64,000 nucleotides of DNA from Algoriphagus locisalis (GTDB taxonomy: Bacteria; Bacteroidota; Bacteroidia; Cytophagales; Cyclobacteriaceae), in NCBI RefSeq assembly GCF_900116615.1, contig NZ_FPBF01000001.1, positions 601,625 through 665,624 on the forward strand, read 5' to 3'. Below, piece by piece: positions 17,437-25,757 of this stretch; positions within the stretch are counted from its first letter, which is position 1, and the number at the start of each line of letters is the position of its first letter. The notes under the pieces are model-generated. The model was not told the origin of the DNA. It was given only the letters and a program-made list of their open reading frames with translations, and did not search any database. The position numbers were made by a program, and so were the translations under genes.

Positions 17437-18531
17437 TTATAAATTACCTCTGAGACCTTGCTCTCTTTCTATTGCTTCGAAAAGTGCTTTGAAATTTCCT
17501 TTTCCAAACGACTTCGCGCCTTTCCGCTGGATGATTTCAAAGAAAAGGGTAGGTCTATCTTGTACTGGTTTAGTGAAAATCTGCAGCAAATAACCTTCAT
17601 CGTCACGATCTACGAGTATATTCAGATCTTTTAGCGGCTGGAGATCCTCATCAATTTTCCCCACACGATCCAGCAAATCATCGTAATAGGAGGAAGGCAC
17701 TACCAAGAATTCCACGCCTCTTTTTCTCAACTCGGTCACGGTTTGGATGATGTCATCGGTTGCAATCGCCATGTGCTGTACTCCGGGTCCTTTGTAGAAA
17801 TCCAAGTATTCTTCGATTTGCGATTTCTTTTTGCCGGCGGCAGGTTCGTTGATAGGAAATTTCACGTAGCCATTACCATTGGAAACTACCTTGGACATCA
17901 GCGCTGAGTATTCGGTGGAGATATCCTCGTCATCAAATGTGATCAGGAGTTTGAATCCCATGACATTTTCATAGAATTCTACCCAGCGATTCATTTCGCC
18001 TAGTTCCACGTTGCCTACGCAATGATCGATGTACTTTAGTCCGATGGGTTGCGCGGTATAAGTGCTTGATCGTGGCTGGTAGCCAGGCAGGAATATGCCT
18101 TTATAGTCTTTTCGTTCTACAAATGTGTGGATGGTTTCCCCGTAGGTTTTGATAGAAGAGACTACTACATGACCGTGATCATCACTTATCTTTTTGGGTT
18201 CTGAGGCTGATTCAGCACCTCTGCTGGTGGTTTCTTTCCAGGAAAGCTCAGCATCATCCACCCAGAGCGCCAGCACCTTTACACCATCACCATGCTTTCG
18301 GATATGATCTGCGATAGGACCTTCTGGATGAAGGGGAGAAGTAAGTACCAGTCTGATTTTATCTTGCTTTAGGACATAGGATGCCCGGTCTTTCACGCCA
18401 GTTTCAGGGCCTGCATAGGCAATGAGTTCGTAGCCAAAGGCATATTGATAGTAAAGTGCGGATTGTTTGGCATTGCCAACGTACAATTCTACATAATCAG
18501 TCCCATTCAAGGGAAGAAAGTCTTGACTCAT
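17437..18531 (-). CDS. hppD: 4-hydroxyphenylpyruvate dioxygenase
   Basis: Fe(II) enzyme that converts 4-hydroxyphenylpyruvate to homogentisate in tyrosine catabolism. It has two vicinal-oxygen-chelate domains. The iron ligands are the His in KYIDHCVGN, the His in GPGVQHMAIATDD and the Glu near the end in LFFEIIQRKGAKSFGKGNF. Length 364 is normal. Its own promoter-like TAACTTTG lies upstream, and a strong terminator follows, so it is probably monocistronic despite the operon upstream. The other genes of the homogentisate route are not in the window. Confidence 0.95.
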   Translation of the reverse strand: MSQDFLPLNGTDYVELYVGNAKQSALYYQYAFGYELIAYAGPETGVKDRASYVLKQDKIRLVLTSPLHPEGPIADHIRKHGDGVKVLALWVDDAELSWKETTSRGAESASEPKKISDDHGHVVVSSIKTYGETIHTFVERKDYKGIFLPGYQPRSSTYTAQPIGLKYIDHCVGNVELGEMNRWVEFYENVMGFKLLITFDDEDISTEYSALMSKVVSNGNGYVKFPINEPAAGKKKSQIEEYLDFYKGPGVQHMAIATDDIIQTVTELRKRGVEFLVVPSSYYDDLLDRVGKIDEDLQPLKDLNILVDRDDEGYLLQIFTKPVQDRPTLFFEIIQRKGAKSFGKGNFKALFEAIEREQGLRGNL

Positions 18532-18564
18532 GGTTAGTTATTTTTTTGGGTTTAACTCTTCTTT

Positions 18565-18572
18565 CAAAGTTA
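18565..18572 (-). promoter_or_regulatory. Putative -7 box upstream of hppD
   Basis: TAACTTTG on the minus strand matches the Bacteroidota -7 element TAnnTTTG and lies 33 bases before the hppD ATG. I did not find a TTTG at the usual 19-21-base distance, so this is tentative. Confidence 0.35.
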
Positions 18573-18608
18573 TAAAATATCCCAAAGAATATTTGGTCAA
18601 GGCGCTCT

Positions 18609-19610
18609 TTATTCCTGTGGATTTTTGTTAGCTATCACGGTAACTAACGCCATGATCAGAAATGCCAGAGCCCAACTTCCAAGCGGAGTGTATAGGGCAA
18701 GCAACAGTAAGGATATATAATATAGCGGAGCCAAGGCAAATCCTATTAGAAATTTCCAAGTTGATGAAAACACTAGATCTTTTACTCCTGGGCGTTTTAA
18801 AAGCCACAGCCAATACAAGGGGAAGTTGAATATCTTCATCAATTTATTGGTGAATCCTGAAGCTTCTTTTACAGGATTTTTAACCTGACCTGTTTTCAAA
18901 AACATTTCTACATCCTCTCTGCAGCTCACATCAACTTGATGTTCTATCAGGTTGTCAAGATGCTGGTCATAGTTATCATCAGGAATTTCTACCACCATAT
19001 TTTTCAAAGCTACCTGAACGGACTTTGTAAGCAAACCGGATTTTGCAGCCGGCATATCCACGGGAATCACCTTTCCAATAGTCACCCTGGCTATACTTCC
19101 AGAGCGCTTATGTGCGCTATAATCCAAAGCTACCGGCAATACCACAGGGGTTGTCTCTGGATATTTCTCTTTAAGGCCAAAAGCAATTCGCGTAAAACCC
19201 TTACTCAGTGGACGTAAATTTCGGATTAGACTATGGCTGCCTTCGGCAAAGATGATCACAGCTCCGTTTTTTTGAAGTACTTCGTAAGTCTGGTCAAAAG
19301 TCCCTTGGTTTTGCTGAATTGTAGAAAATCCATCCCGAACTCTATATACTGGGAGCATATAGATGAAATTCAACAGCTTGGCAACAAATGATTTTTTGAA
19401 TACCGATGCCCGTGTTAAAAAATAGGGTTTTAGACCAGTGTGAGTGGCCAAAAGAAGGGGGTCAATCAATGCATTTTGGTGATTCGCTACCAGAAGAATT
19501 GGGGTGTTTTTTGGAATATTTTCCTTTCCCTCGATGATTATTTTTTTGAAATATCCCTTCAGAGAAATCTTGACGAGGATACGAAGGAATTCATTAACTA
19601 GATACTGCAT
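18609..19610 (-). CDS. PlsC-like lysophospholipid/glycerophosphate acyltransferase
   Basis: A 333-residue membrane-associated acyltransferase. Block I is VANHQNALIDP with H44 and D50 (an H-x5-D spacing as in GAT-type glycerol-3-phosphate acyltransferases). Block III is IIFAEGSHS and block IV is VVLPVALDY. Two C-terminal hydrophobic segments (FLIGFALAPLYYISLLLLALY and GSWALAFLIMALVTVIA) anchor it. It should transfer an acyl chain to glycerol phosphate or a lysophospholipid. It is the last gene of the SatD-DUF3307-BASS run, 34 bases behind the transporter. Confidence 0.85.
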   Translation of the reverse strand: MQYLVNEFLRILVKISLKGYFKKIIIEGKENIPKNTPILLVANHQNALIDPLLLATHTGLKPYFLTRASVFKKSFVAKLLNFIYMLPVYRVRDGFSTIQQNQGTFDQTYEVLQKNGAVIIFAEGSHSLIRNLRPLSKGFTRIAFGLKEKYPETTPVVLPVALDYSAHKRSGSIARVTIGKVIPVDMPAAKSGLLTKSVQVALKNMVVEIPDDNYDQHLDNLIEHQVDVSCREDVEMFLKTGQVKNPVKEASGFTNKLMKIFNFPLYWLWLLKRPGVKDLVFSSTWKFLIGFALAPLYYISLLLLALYTPLGSWALAFLIMALVTVIANKNPQE

Positions 19611-19644
19611 TGATTGTTTTGCTTTACAAAGACTATTTTCTTGA

Positions 19645-20547
19645 TCAGACTTTTGATTTCCAGAGACTTGCGATAGTCATGCCTGATATCAAGTGCCAGA
19701 TACCCCACCAAGCCGTAATAATAGCCATTCCGCCAAGGCCATCAAAATAAGTGAAAATCAATACCAGCCCCAAACCTGAATTTTGAATTCCTGTTTCTAT
19801 GGTCATAGTTTTTACATCAGCGAGGGGAAGTTTGAAGAGTTTTCCTGTGAGAAAGCCTGAACCCAATGCCACAAAATTATGAGCTAGTACCCATAAGAAG
19901 ATTAATGAAATGTACTTGGTGAATAGGTCGAAATTGCCTGCAAATGCGATGACCACAAAAGCTGCAAAAATCAAAATACTCAATGGTTTGAGGATTCTTG
20001 ACGCTTTTTCCGCCAAGGCAGGAGCATAGTTATGTGTGATAATCCCCAATATCAGTGGAATCCCCAAGATCAAAGCTACTGTGGTAAAGGCATCTGTGTA
20101 ATCCAGGCTGATTTCCCGCAGCAGGTTTGAGGTCGGAGCATAGAATCCTGCCCACAGTGCAAAATTCAGAGGAGTACTGACGATGGAGATAATACTGGAG
20201 AATCCTGTTAGACTGACCGAAAGTGCTGTGTTTCCTTTGGCTAGGCTGCTTAGAAAATTGGAGACATTTCCACCCGGACAAGCAGCTACGAGGAACATCC
20301 CCAAGGCTACCGATGGAGGTGGCTTCATGATCAGCACCAGACACCAGGTAAGAAATGGCAATAGGATAAACTGTGAAAAGACACCCAAAAAGAAGCCTTT
20401 CGGGTTTTTTGCTAAGTATTTAAAATCCTCAAATCTCAGATCCAGCGCCACTCCATACATGATCAGCGCCAAAGCTAGATTGAGAAGCAGTAAATCGCTG
20501 GGAGAGAAATTGAGTTGGATAGAATCCAGTTCGGTGCTTGGGTTCAT
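19645..20547 (-). CDS. Bile acid:sodium symporter (BASS) family transporter
   Basis: A 300-residue protein with about nine or ten transmembrane helices. The BASS signature is clear: GVALDLRFEDF early, then AACPGGNVSNFLSSLAKGNTALSVSLTGFSSIISIVSTP with the sodium-site residues, and TIETGIQNSGLGLVL late. Members move bile salts, pantothenate, pyruvate or keto acids with sodium; the substrate here is unknown. Its ATG directly follows the DUF3307 stop with no gap, so translation is probably coupled. Confidence 0.93.
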   Translation of the reverse strand: MNPSTELDSIQLNFSPSDLLLLNLALALIMYGVALDLRFEDFKYLAKNPKGFFLGVFSQFILLPFLTWCLVLIMKPPPSVALGMFLVAACPGGNVSNFLSSLAKGNTALSVSLTGFSSIISIVSTPLNFALWAGFYAPTSNLLREISLDYTDAFTTVALILGIPLILGIITHNYAPALAEKASRILKPLSILIFAAFVVIAFAGNFDLFTKYISLIFLWVLAHNFVALGSGFLTGKLFKLPLADVKTMTIETGIQNSGLGLVLIFTYFDGLGGMAIITAWWGIWHLISGMTIASLWKSKV

Positions 20548-21258
20548 TTAATTGGGAATGGATAAAAAGATAAGACCGGATATCATGGCAGTGCCAAAAC
20601 TAAGTAGGGTTCCGATCAGAATGTATTCTGTAAGTTTCCGCTCTTTTGATTTACGAAGATCACCAAATCTGAATACTGATTTGGCAGCAATCAGGAATCC
20701 CACGGCTTCCCAGTGCCCGGTTACGATGAAACCGAAGACAAAAAGCCTTTCTAACATCCCTATATATTTGCCTGCATTTTGAAGCGATTGGTCAGGTTGA
20801 GAAGGTATAGCGTCTGACCATTTTTTGAGCAGATTGGCTAATATAATTGCCGTAGGCTGTGTAAGAAAAAGCACCAAAGTGATAAGTGAAAGGATTTTTG
20901 GATTCTGCAGGACTTGCCTGAAATCCACATAAACTTCAGTAAATACTGCCCAAATGATCAGAATACTCGCCAGATGCAAAGCTTGATCAGCAATGAACCA
21001 GGTTGTTTTGGTTTTCGGCTTTTGAGCATAGAGCTTGATCAGGTCTATTCCTAAATGTGCCAGAGTAATGGCAAGTGCCATTGGCCAATGTGTAAAGTCC
21101 CAAAGCAGTAGCAATACCAGAACTCCATGAATCAACACGTGCAAATACAGCTTGGGTGAGGCAGCTTTTCGCTTCTCTTTTTCTTTCACCCATGAAGTAG
21201 GCTGCAGCAGGAAATCTCCGATGAGATGTGCGAGAATAAGTTTGATAAGAATAAGCAT
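20548..21258 (-). CDS. DUF3307 polytopic membrane protein
   Basis: A 236-residue protein with about six transmembrane helices. It has four i,i+4 pairs of His/Asp in or next to helices: H11-D15 (LAHLIGDFLLQ), H40-H44 (LHVLIHG), H68-D72 (LAHLGIDLIK) and D91-H95 (IADQALH). This looks like a membrane-embedded metal site. The family, DUF3307, has no established function and is often found beside SatD genes, which I recall but could not search. Its start overlaps the satD stop by one base (TAATG), so the two products are made together. Confidence 0.85.
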   Translation of the reverse strand: MLILIKLILAHLIGDFLLQPTSWVKEKEKRKAASPKLYLHVLIHGVLVLLLLWDFTHWPMALAITLAHLGIDLIKLYAQKPKTKTTWFIADQALHLASILIIWAVFTEVYVDFRQVLQNPKILSLITLVLFLTQPTAIILANLLKKWSDAIPSQPDQSLQNAGKYIGMLERLFVFGFIVTGHWEAVGFLIAAKSVFRFGDLRKSKERKLTEYILIGTLLSFGTAMISGLIFLSIPN

Positions 21259-21899
21259 TAGATAAGCTGGCTGATTTTCTTTCTGAATAATTTCTCCATA
21301 GCCAAGATATCTTCGCCATGAGCTGCTTTGTATCGCTTGCTTACTGAGTTTTGGTTGATGTGGAGGATTTCTCCTATCTGCGCCTGTGTTCGGTCTGCAT
21401 TCGATAGCATTTCTGACATCAGTTCTCCCGAAGAGATTGACCAGCTGTCCATTTGAATTCCGGCCAATTTTAGGTAAAGGTTCATTTCACCGTTCCATTC
21501 ATGCCAAGGAGAGTTGATTGCCAGAGTGACCATCTCGCTTTTCAGTTGCTCAAATTTTTCTCCGGATCTTACAAATGCCTCTCCGTTGCTTTCGGAGATT
21601 CTGTCTGCATTGTGCGTTTTTTCACCTATTCCTATGGCCATGCGTACGTCCACAGGCGAACTTCTTTTATTTTCCTCAGGATAGGGAAGACTTTTTATAA
21701 GTGCTTTGATCTGTAATGCAGCGAGTAAACTTTCTGCGGGATCTGCGATTTCCAATTGAAAACTATCGCCTCTAAAAATTTCCCATTGCTTTGGAGCTTG
21801 TCCCCATTTTCCCAACAGTTCTTTGATTGGCTTAATCCAGATGTCCTGACTTTTGAGCTCTCTGGAATTGATTATATCTCCTGTAATGATTGCTATCAT
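21258..21899 (-). CDS. SatD family protein: cyclase-like domain plus HTH
   Basis: A 213-residue protein. The N-terminal part reads MIAIITGDIINS (D8), FRGDSFQLEI (G44-D45) and VRMAIGIG (84-91), matching the order of the class III nucleotide cyclase fold with its two metal aspartates. SatD is named from a streptococcal acid-tolerance operon; its activity is unknown. The C-terminal 45 residues contain a helix-turn-helix (AQIGEILHINQNSVSKRYKAA). The ATG six codons upstream lies inside an operator palindrome and would add unconserved residues, so I start at MIAII. Three operators precede it, suggesting autoregulation. Confidence 0.8.
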   Translation of the reverse strand: MIAIITGDIINSRELKSQDIWIKPIKELLGKWGQAPKQWEIFRGDSFQLEIADPAESLLAALQIKALIKSLPYPEENKRSSPVDVRMAIGIGEKTHNADRISESNGEAFVRSGEKFEQLKSEMVTLAINSPWHEWNGEMNLYLKLAGIQMDSWSISSGELMSEMLSNADRTQAQIGEILHINQNSVSKRYKAAHGEDILAMEKLFRKKISQLI

Positions 21900-21908
21900 A
21901 ATTTCAAA

Positions 21909-21928
21909 TATCACCATTTACGGTGATA
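21909..21928. promoter_or_regulatory. Operator palindrome 1 upstream of satD
   Basis: TATCACCATTTACGGTGATA: seven-base perfect arms TATCACC / GGTGATA around ATTTAC. It is the copy closest to the satD start codon, nine bases away, where a bound protein would block transcription or initiation. Confidence 0.8.
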
Positions 21929-21936
21929 ATCCAAAA

Positions 21937-21956
21937 TATCACCATTTACGGTGATA
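21937..21956. promoter_or_regulatory. Operator palindrome 2 upstream of satD
   Basis: Second identical copy of the 20-base palindrome, exactly 28 bases from the first. The eight-base linkers between copies differ in sequence, so the conserved unit is the palindrome itself. Confidence 0.8.
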
Positions 21957-21964
21957 AAGCAGGA

Positions 21965-21984
21965 TATCACCATTTACGGTGATA
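21965..21984. promoter_or_regulatory. Operator palindrome 3 upstream of satD
   Basis: Third identical copy, again exactly 28 bases from the second. The spacing equals about 2.7 helical turns, so successive sites do not face the same side of the DNA. Confidence 0.8.
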
Positions 21985-22160
21985 TCGCAAAAGCAATCGT
22001 TTGCACAAGTAATTGATGTGTACAGATAATTACTATTGATTGCTAGGAAGAGATTGTTTAGATTAAAAATTCATAGCTGAACTACTGTGAAAGAATGAAT
22101 TGAGCGAATAAAAAATTACCTCAAGAAGTAATAACAACAAACCCTATAACCTTAACTCAA

Positions 22161-23531
22161 ATGGAAAAGAGAAGAGAATTCATTAAGAAAAGTCTCTTAG
22201 GCACCGCAGGAATAGCCATGGCTGGCATGAGCATGAGTGCAAAATCATATGCTTCCATTATAGGAGCAAATGAGCGAATCAATATCGCTGTGGTAGGAAT
22301 CAGAGGTCAAGGCAGTAATCACATCAATCAATGGTGCGCGCTGAAAGACAACCGAAATGTGCGGTTAAAGACCCTTTGCGACGCTGACGAGCAATATTTC
22401 TCGGAGAAATCAAAAGTAGTAATAGACAAGACTGGTGTCACGCCGACGACAGAATGGGATGTGCGAAAGGTGCTGGAAGATAAAGAACTGGACGCACTTT
22501 CTATGGCTATTCCAAATCACTGGCACGCGCTGGCTACAATCTGGGCATGCCAGGCAGGAAAGCATGTATATATAGAAAAGCCTGCCAGTCATAATGTCTG
22601 GGAAGGAAGGAAGATGGTTGAGGCTGCCAGAAAATACGACCGTAGAGTGCAGGTAGGTTTCCAAAACAGATCCATTGCAAATGTGATGGACGCAATGGAA
22701 TTCCTTCATGGAGGAGGGATTGGGGATGTATATATGGCACGCGGAACCTGCTTCAAGCCACGTGATTCATTTGGGAAAGTGGCAGACAGTACACCACCGG
22801 AATCCTTGCATTATGATTATTGGAGAGGCCCGGCAGAGATGATTCCTTATAACGAAAAGAAAGTGCATTACAACTGGCATTGGCACTGGGCAACTGGAAA
22901 TGGCGATACTGGAAATCAGGGGCCGCACCAGTTTGATGTGGCGCGCTGGGGAATGAATAAGAATGAACATCCAATTTCAGTTTATTCTGCAGGAGGAATC
23001 TACGGAATTGACCCAAGCGAATGCTTTCAGGAAACTCCAAACACACAAAGCTCCGTATTCAAGTATGCTGATGGTACCATGCTGGAGTTTGAAACCAGAG
23101 GCAGATACACCAATGGAGAATCGAGCTTGGGTATTCATATTGGAAATGTTTTTTATGGTACCAAAGGGTATTTGGAACTAGATGGAGGGACTTGGAAAGC
23201 ATTTCGTGAGAAAGAAACAGAGCCTTTTGCCCGATCCAAAAAAGAAGCCGCTCCGGCACCAAGTAATCAAGTCTTGGCTGCTCCAGGTGGGGCAGAGCAC
23301 TATGCTAATTTCCTGGATGCAATCCGTGCAGGAAATAATGATACCCTTCATTGCGATATAGAAGAAGGCTTTAAATCGTCTGTCCTTCCCTTGATTGCCA
23401 ATGTATCTTATCTGACTGGTCGCGAACTTCGATTTGATGGTAGCGAAGAAAAATTTGTCAAAGACAAAGAAGCTAACAAGATGCTGACAAGAGACTATCG
23501 TGATCCTTATACCGTACCAAATAAAGTATAG
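22161..23531 (+). CDS. Gfo/Idh/MocA family oxidoreductase with Tat signal
   Basis: A 456-residue NAD(P)-dependent dehydrogenase of sugars or cyclitols. The export signal is Tat type (EKRREFIKKSLLGTAGIAMAGMS). The Rossmann fold begins INIAVVGIRGQG, the catalytic motif is YIEKPASHN, and the C-terminal alpha/beta domain shows GNGDTGNQGPHQFDVARWGM. Exported members of this family are common in Bacteroidota and Planctomycetes and act in periplasmic sugar catabolism. It starts a three-gene operon; the isomerase gene follows after three bases. Confidence 0.92.
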   Translation: MEKRREFIKKSLLGTAGIAMAGMSMSAKSYASIIGANERINIAVVGIRGQGSNHINQWCALKDNRNVRLKTLCDADEQYFSEKSKVVIDKTGVTPTTEWDVRKVLEDKELDALSMAIPNHWHALATIWACQAGKHVYIEKPASHNVWEGRKMVEAARKYDRRVQVGFQNRSIANVMDAMEFLHGGGIGDVYMARGTCFKPRDSFGKVADSTPPESLHYDYWRGPAEMIPYNEKKVHYNWHWHWATGNGDTGNQGPHQFDVARWGMNKNEHPISVYSAGGIYGIDPSECFQETPNTQSSVFKYADGTMLEFETRGRYTNGESSLGIHIGNVFYGTKGYLELDGGTWKAFREKETEPFARSKKEAAPAPSNQVLAAPGGAEHYANFLDAIRAGNNDTLHCDIEEGFKSSVLPLIANVSYLTGRELRFDGSEEKFVKDKEANKMLTRDYRDPYTVPNKV

Positions 23532-23534
23532 TCA

Positions 23535-24410
23535 ATGAGCAATTCTAGAAGAGATTTTTTACAAAAAAGTGCTGCTGCCAGTTTGGGTATCGCGGCTATG
23601 CAATATCCTTTTGATGCCTTTTCTATGGCAAAATCAGGGATGAAATTTGGCTTGGTAACATATCAATGGGGCAGAGACTGGGACCTTCCTACGCTGATCG
23701 CAAATTGTGAAAAAGCGGGAGTGCTAGGAGTGGAGCTTCGTACAGAACATGCGCATGGCGTAGAAACAAGCCTTAGTGCTGCAGAACGTGCTGAGGTGAA
23801 AAAGCGTTTTGAAGATAGCAAAGTCACTTGTTTGGGATACGGAAGCAATTTCGAATACCATAGTCCTGATCCTGCTGTAGTTCGAAAAAATATCGAAGGA
23901 ACCAAGGAGTATATCAAGCTTTGCAAAGACATAGGTGCCACTGGTATCAAGGTAAAGCCAAATAATTTACCAGAAGGAGTTCCCAAAGAGAAGACCATTA
24001 AGCAAATCGCAGAATCTTTCAATGAAGTTGGCAAGTTTGCCGCCGAATATGGACAATTGGTTCGGGTAGAAGTTCATGGACACTTAACTCAGGAGCTTCC
24101 TAATATGAAAGCGATTTTTGATCAGGTCACAGAGCCTGCAGTCAAGATTTGCTGGAATTGTAATGCGGAAGATTTACTTCCTCCAGGTCTTGAGGCTAAT
24201 TTTAATTCTGTAAAAAAGTGGTTTGGGGATACCGTGCATGTTCGGGAATTCAACGAAGGAGATTATCCTTATCCCGAGCTTTTCAAATTGTTCAATGACA
24301 TCAATTATGATGGTTGGATCCTGCTGGAAGCCCGGACTGAACCAGCCGATAGAGTTGCTGCATTGAAAGAACAATTGGCCTTATTCAATAAATTGAAGAA
24401 GTCGAAATGA
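23535..24410 (+). CDS. Sugar phosphate isomerase/epimerase with Tat signal
   Basis: A 291-residue xylose-isomerase-like TIM barrel. The N-terminus SRRDFLQKSAAASLGIAAM is a Tat signal. Barrel motifs include KFGLVTYQWG, GVLGVELRTEHAHG, VRVEVHGHLTQE and the metal-site run KICWNCNAEDL and GWILLEARTEPA. The enzyme would isomerise a free or phosphorylated sugar intermediate with divalent metal. It lies between the oxidoreductase and the PmoA-like gene, and all three are exported, so they probably handle one substrate in the periplasm. Confidence 0.88.
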   Translation: MSNSRRDFLQKSAAASLGIAAMQYPFDAFSMAKSGMKFGLVTYQWGRDWDLPTLIANCEKAGVLGVELRTEHAHGVETSLSAAERAEVKKRFEDSKVTCLGYGSNFEYHSPDPAVVRKNIEGTKEYIKLCKDIGATGIKVKPNNLPEGVPKEKTIKQIAESFNEVGKFAAEYGQLVRVEVHGHLTQELPNMKAIFDQVTEPAVKICWNCNAEDLLPPGLEANFNSVKKWFGDTVHVREFNEGDYPYPELFKLFNDINYDGWILLEARTEPADRVAALKEQLALFNKLKKSK

Positions 24411-24465
24411 TCTAATTGATTTGAATGACTAATAAACATCTAACCTTAAATCCAGAATAAAAATC

Positions 24466-25551
24466 ATGATTTTACATAAGAAACTATTGTTTAACTGCAC
24501 CGCAGTAATTGCCTTATCTGCAATGACATTTGGCTGTGGAGCTGCAGATAAAAAAACAGAAACTGAACAAGAGCCTGAGGTAATGAAAGATAGAATTGAA
24601 CTAGTCCGAGACGATGTTGCTAAGAAGGTAGATGTCATCATTGACGGGGAGTTTTTCACTTCTTACATCTATCCGGATTCTCTGGAGAAGCCAGTTTTGT
24701 ACCCTATCAATACTGCAAATGGTAACGCTATCACTCGAGGATGGCCAATAACACCTAGACCGGGAGAGCGAGTGGATCATCCACACCATTTGGGACTTTG
24801 GTTTAACTATGGAGATGTGAATGGACTTGACTTTTGGAATAATTCTGCTGCAATAAAAGACAAAACGAAATATGGTCATATCGTGCACAAATCCATCAAT
24901 TCTGTAAAAAGTGGAAATGAAGAAGGTGTTTTGGAAGTAAGCTTGGATTGGATGAACGACAAAGGCGAGGTGCTTTTGACTGAGAATACCACGTTTATAT
25001 TCAAAGGAAAAGACAATCAGAGAACAATTGACCGTATCGCTACTTTGACTGCTCCAAATGGAGAGGTGAAGTTGACTGACAACAAGGAAGGTATGTTAGG
25101 TCTTCGTACTGCAAGACAATTGGAACATCCTTCCAATAAACCCGAGATTTTCACAGATGCATCCGGAGTGGCAACAGATGTACCGACGATGAATAATGAA
25201 GGTATCACGGGAATGTACCTGAGCAGTGAAGGAATCAAAGGCGATGATGTATGGGGTACAAGAGGAGATTGGGTGAGCTTGAAAGGTAAGATAAATGATG
25301 AAAATATCTCTGTAGCCATCTTAGATTTTCCATCTAACCCAGGGTATCCAACCTATTGGCATGCAAGAGGATATGGCCTGTTTGCAGCCAATCCATTAGG
25401 TCAAAAAGCATTGAGTGATGGCAAAGATGAACTGAACTTCAAATTGGCGCAAGGTGAGTCTGCTACCTTCAAATATAGAATTATTATTTATTCCAATGAA
25501 AGTGTAATCGATGGCCAAGTAAATAAGGATTATATCGAGTGGGCTAAGTAG
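24466..25551 (+). CDS. PmoA-like (DUF6807) lipoprotein
   Basis: A 361-residue lipoprotein with signal FNCTAVIALSAMTFGC. The body carries family blocks SYIYPDSLEKPVLYPINTANGNAITRGWP, HPHHLGLWFNYGDVNG, LDWMNDKGEVLLTENTTF and YWHARGYGLFAANPLG. Databases name it methane oxygenase PmoA-related, but it is not a methane monooxygenase; in Bacteroidota it occurs with sugar dehydrogenases. It closes the operon and is followed by a strong terminator, which fits a three-gene unit. Confidence 0.85.
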   Translation: MILHKKLLFNCTAVIALSAMTFGCGAADKKTETEQEPEVMKDRIELVRDDVAKKVDVIIDGEFFTSYIYPDSLEKPVLYPINTANGNAITRGWPITPRPGERVDHPHHLGLWFNYGDVNGLDFWNNSAAIKDKTKYGHIVHKSINSVKSGNEEGVLEVSLDWMNDKGEVLLTENTTFIFKGKDNQRTIDRIATLTAPNGEVKLTDNKEGMLGLRTARQLEHPSNKPEIFTDASGVATDVPTMNNEGITGMYLSSEGIKGDDVWGTRGDWVSLKGKINDENISVAILDFPSNPGYPTYWHARGYGLFAANPLGQKALSDGKDELNFKLAQGESATFKYRIIIYSNESVIDGQVNKDYIEWAK

Positions 25552-25571
25552 ATCATAGAAATATCTGCTAT

Positions 25572-25606
25572 GGGAGCTAACTAAAAACTAGCTCCCTTTT
25601 ATTTTT
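25572..25606 (+). terminator. Rho-independent terminator of the sugar operon
   Basis: Stem GGGAGCTA / TAGCTCCC, nine-base loop, then TTTTATTTTTT. It lies 20 bases after the PmoA-like stop. Confidence 0.88.
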
Positions 25607-25757
25607 TAGATATACTTTTTTAAAGTATGTTTGGCCTATTAAAATCTCTTTATAAAATATCTGATAGAACCGACAGCTTGCTTTTGAGCAAGTGATTAAG
25701 CTTTTCCTGCTAAGGAATGCTGTGGTTAATTTTTACTCAAATTTTATAAAGAATCAC

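Noticed and set aside
21909..21984. Three evenly spaced identical repeats as a CRISPR-like array
   Set aside because: The linkers are only eight bases and the repeats are perfect palindromes next to a start codon; there are no cas genes. Operators explain it better.
24466..25551. Methane monooxygenase subunit
   Set aside because: The PmoA name is historical; the protein is a soluble lipoprotein without the PmoA membrane helices or metal ligands, and no pmoB or pmoC is present.
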